DNA from: Desulfocarbo indianensis
Lineage (GTDB): Bacteria > Desulfobacterota > Desulfarculia > Desulfarculales > Desulfarculaceae
Reading direction: 5' to 3'
DNA: 64,000 bases
Assembly (NCBI GenBank): GCA_001184205.1
Contig: LBMP01000008.1
Location: forward strand, 62,001-126,000
The notes below the pieces were generated by a model, which was not told where the DNA came from, searched no databases, and worked only from the letters and a program-made list of their open reading frames with translations. Numbering within the stretch: the stretch's first letter is position 1; the number at the start of each line of letters is the position of its first letter. Below, in pieces: positions 63,644 to 64,000 of the stretch. The translations under genes were made by a program, and so were the position numbers.

Positions 63644-63758
63644 GAATGTCTGGCCCTGCTCAGGGGAGAATAAATGAAATACGGCTCACCATTTTTCGCG
63701 GCAGTTAAGTAATTAGCCGTTTTTTATTTATGGCGATTATACAGCTAGCCAATGCTTA

Positions 63759-64000
63759 TTAATGGGCGTGATCGCATATCCTCCAGCCGCCAATCTTCTG
63801 TTGCGTAACCCAATATTGATAGTATAATTTTTTATTCTTCAGCAATTCCGAATGGCTTCCCGTTTCATTGACATGACCATCTTTCAGTACAATTATTTTT
63901 TCCGCATTGCGGATGGTTTGGAGTTTATGGGCAATTACCACCACGGTTTTTTCCTTGACCAATTCCTGGATAGCAAGCTGGATATAAATTTCGTTTTCCG
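63759..64000 (-). CDS. ABC exporter ATPase domain, C-terminal end (partial)
   Basis: The last 80 or so residues of an ABC exporter with fused ATPase; the gene continues beyond the window. The H-loop (KTVVVIAHKLQTIRNAEKIIVLKDGHVNETGSHSELL) is diagnostic of MsbA/HlyB-like exporters. Walker motifs lie outside. This stretch is more AT-rich than its neighbours, which may mean acquired DNA begins here. Confidence 0.85.
   Translation of the reverse strand, partial: ENEIYIQLAIQELVKEKTVVVIAHKLQTIRNAEKIIVLKDGHVNETGSHSELLKNKKLYYQYWVTQQKIGGWRICDHAH

Overview
This is a GC-rich (about 60%) chromosomal window of a Gram-negative bacterium. An outer membrane is shown by a TonB-dependent receptor, an LbtU-type porin, another outer-membrane barrel and several lipoproteins. 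The gene content (branched-chain amino-acid ABC transporter, acyl-CoA synthetase and dehydrogenase, FeoAB, large hybrid kinases, a short ThiC-family enzyme under a B12 riboswitch) fits a strictly anaerobic Desulfobacterota, perhaps Desulfarculales-like. That placement is inference; no rRNA or tRNA gene was found.

Layout. 1-4.3 kb: livKHM(G) importer on the minus strand, with two large imperfect palindromic repeats and a relic of the livH start between livK and livH. 4.6-6.1 kb: MATE exporter. 6.3-13.9 kb: a tightly packed plus-strand operon behind a near-consensus promoter: SAM methyltransferase, radical-SAM enzyme fused to part of a FecB/BtuF-type binding protein, TonB-dependent receptor, periplasmic binding protein, FecCD permease and ATPase. 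This is the best candidate for an undescribed system. 14-19.7 kb: TetR regulator, amidase, DUF1992 protein, glutamine-dependent asparagine-synthetase-like enzyme and nitrilase-family enzyme. 19.9-24.9 kb: hybrid histidine kinase and MFS transporter.

25-32 kb: an iron island on the minus strand (DUF2325 protein, FeoA, FeoB, a frameshifted FeoB-associated Cys-rich membrane protein, a 44-residue Cys/His-rich protein, an LbtU-like porin and an HD-GYP protein) facing a DtxR-family regulator. 32-35.2 kb: MerR (LiuR-like) regulator, acyl-CoA synthetase and acyl-CoA dehydrogenase in overlapping frames behind a strong promoter and a palindromic operator. 35.4-39.5 kb: RpoH-like sigma factor, TPR lipoprotein, LolB-like lipoprotein and Mut7-C protein. 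39.6-42.7 kb: alpha/beta hydrolase, MgtE and RecO.

43-46.5 kb: secreted hydrolase, small lipoprotein, then a cobalamin riboswitch with its own terminator in front of a ThiC paralogue, best read as BzaF (anaerobic lower-ligand synthesis for cobalamin). 47-54 kb: PilZ protein, PPC/DUF296 protein, Mog-type protein, diguanylate cyclase, membrane-anchored metallo-beta-lactamase-fold protein and sigma-54 activator. 54-57.5 kb: EF-G-like GTPase, MarR regulator with an almost perfect 28-bp operator, and DUF169 protein. 57.9-63.6 kb: AraC regulator and a convergent three-gene unit (MMPL/RND pump, LolA-like protein, outer-membrane barrel). The window ends inside an ABC exporter.

Themes linking the regions are metal and cofactor traffic (importer operon, Feo island, MgtE, B12-controlled bzaF, Mog) and local regulators with readable operators (TetR, MerR, MarR).
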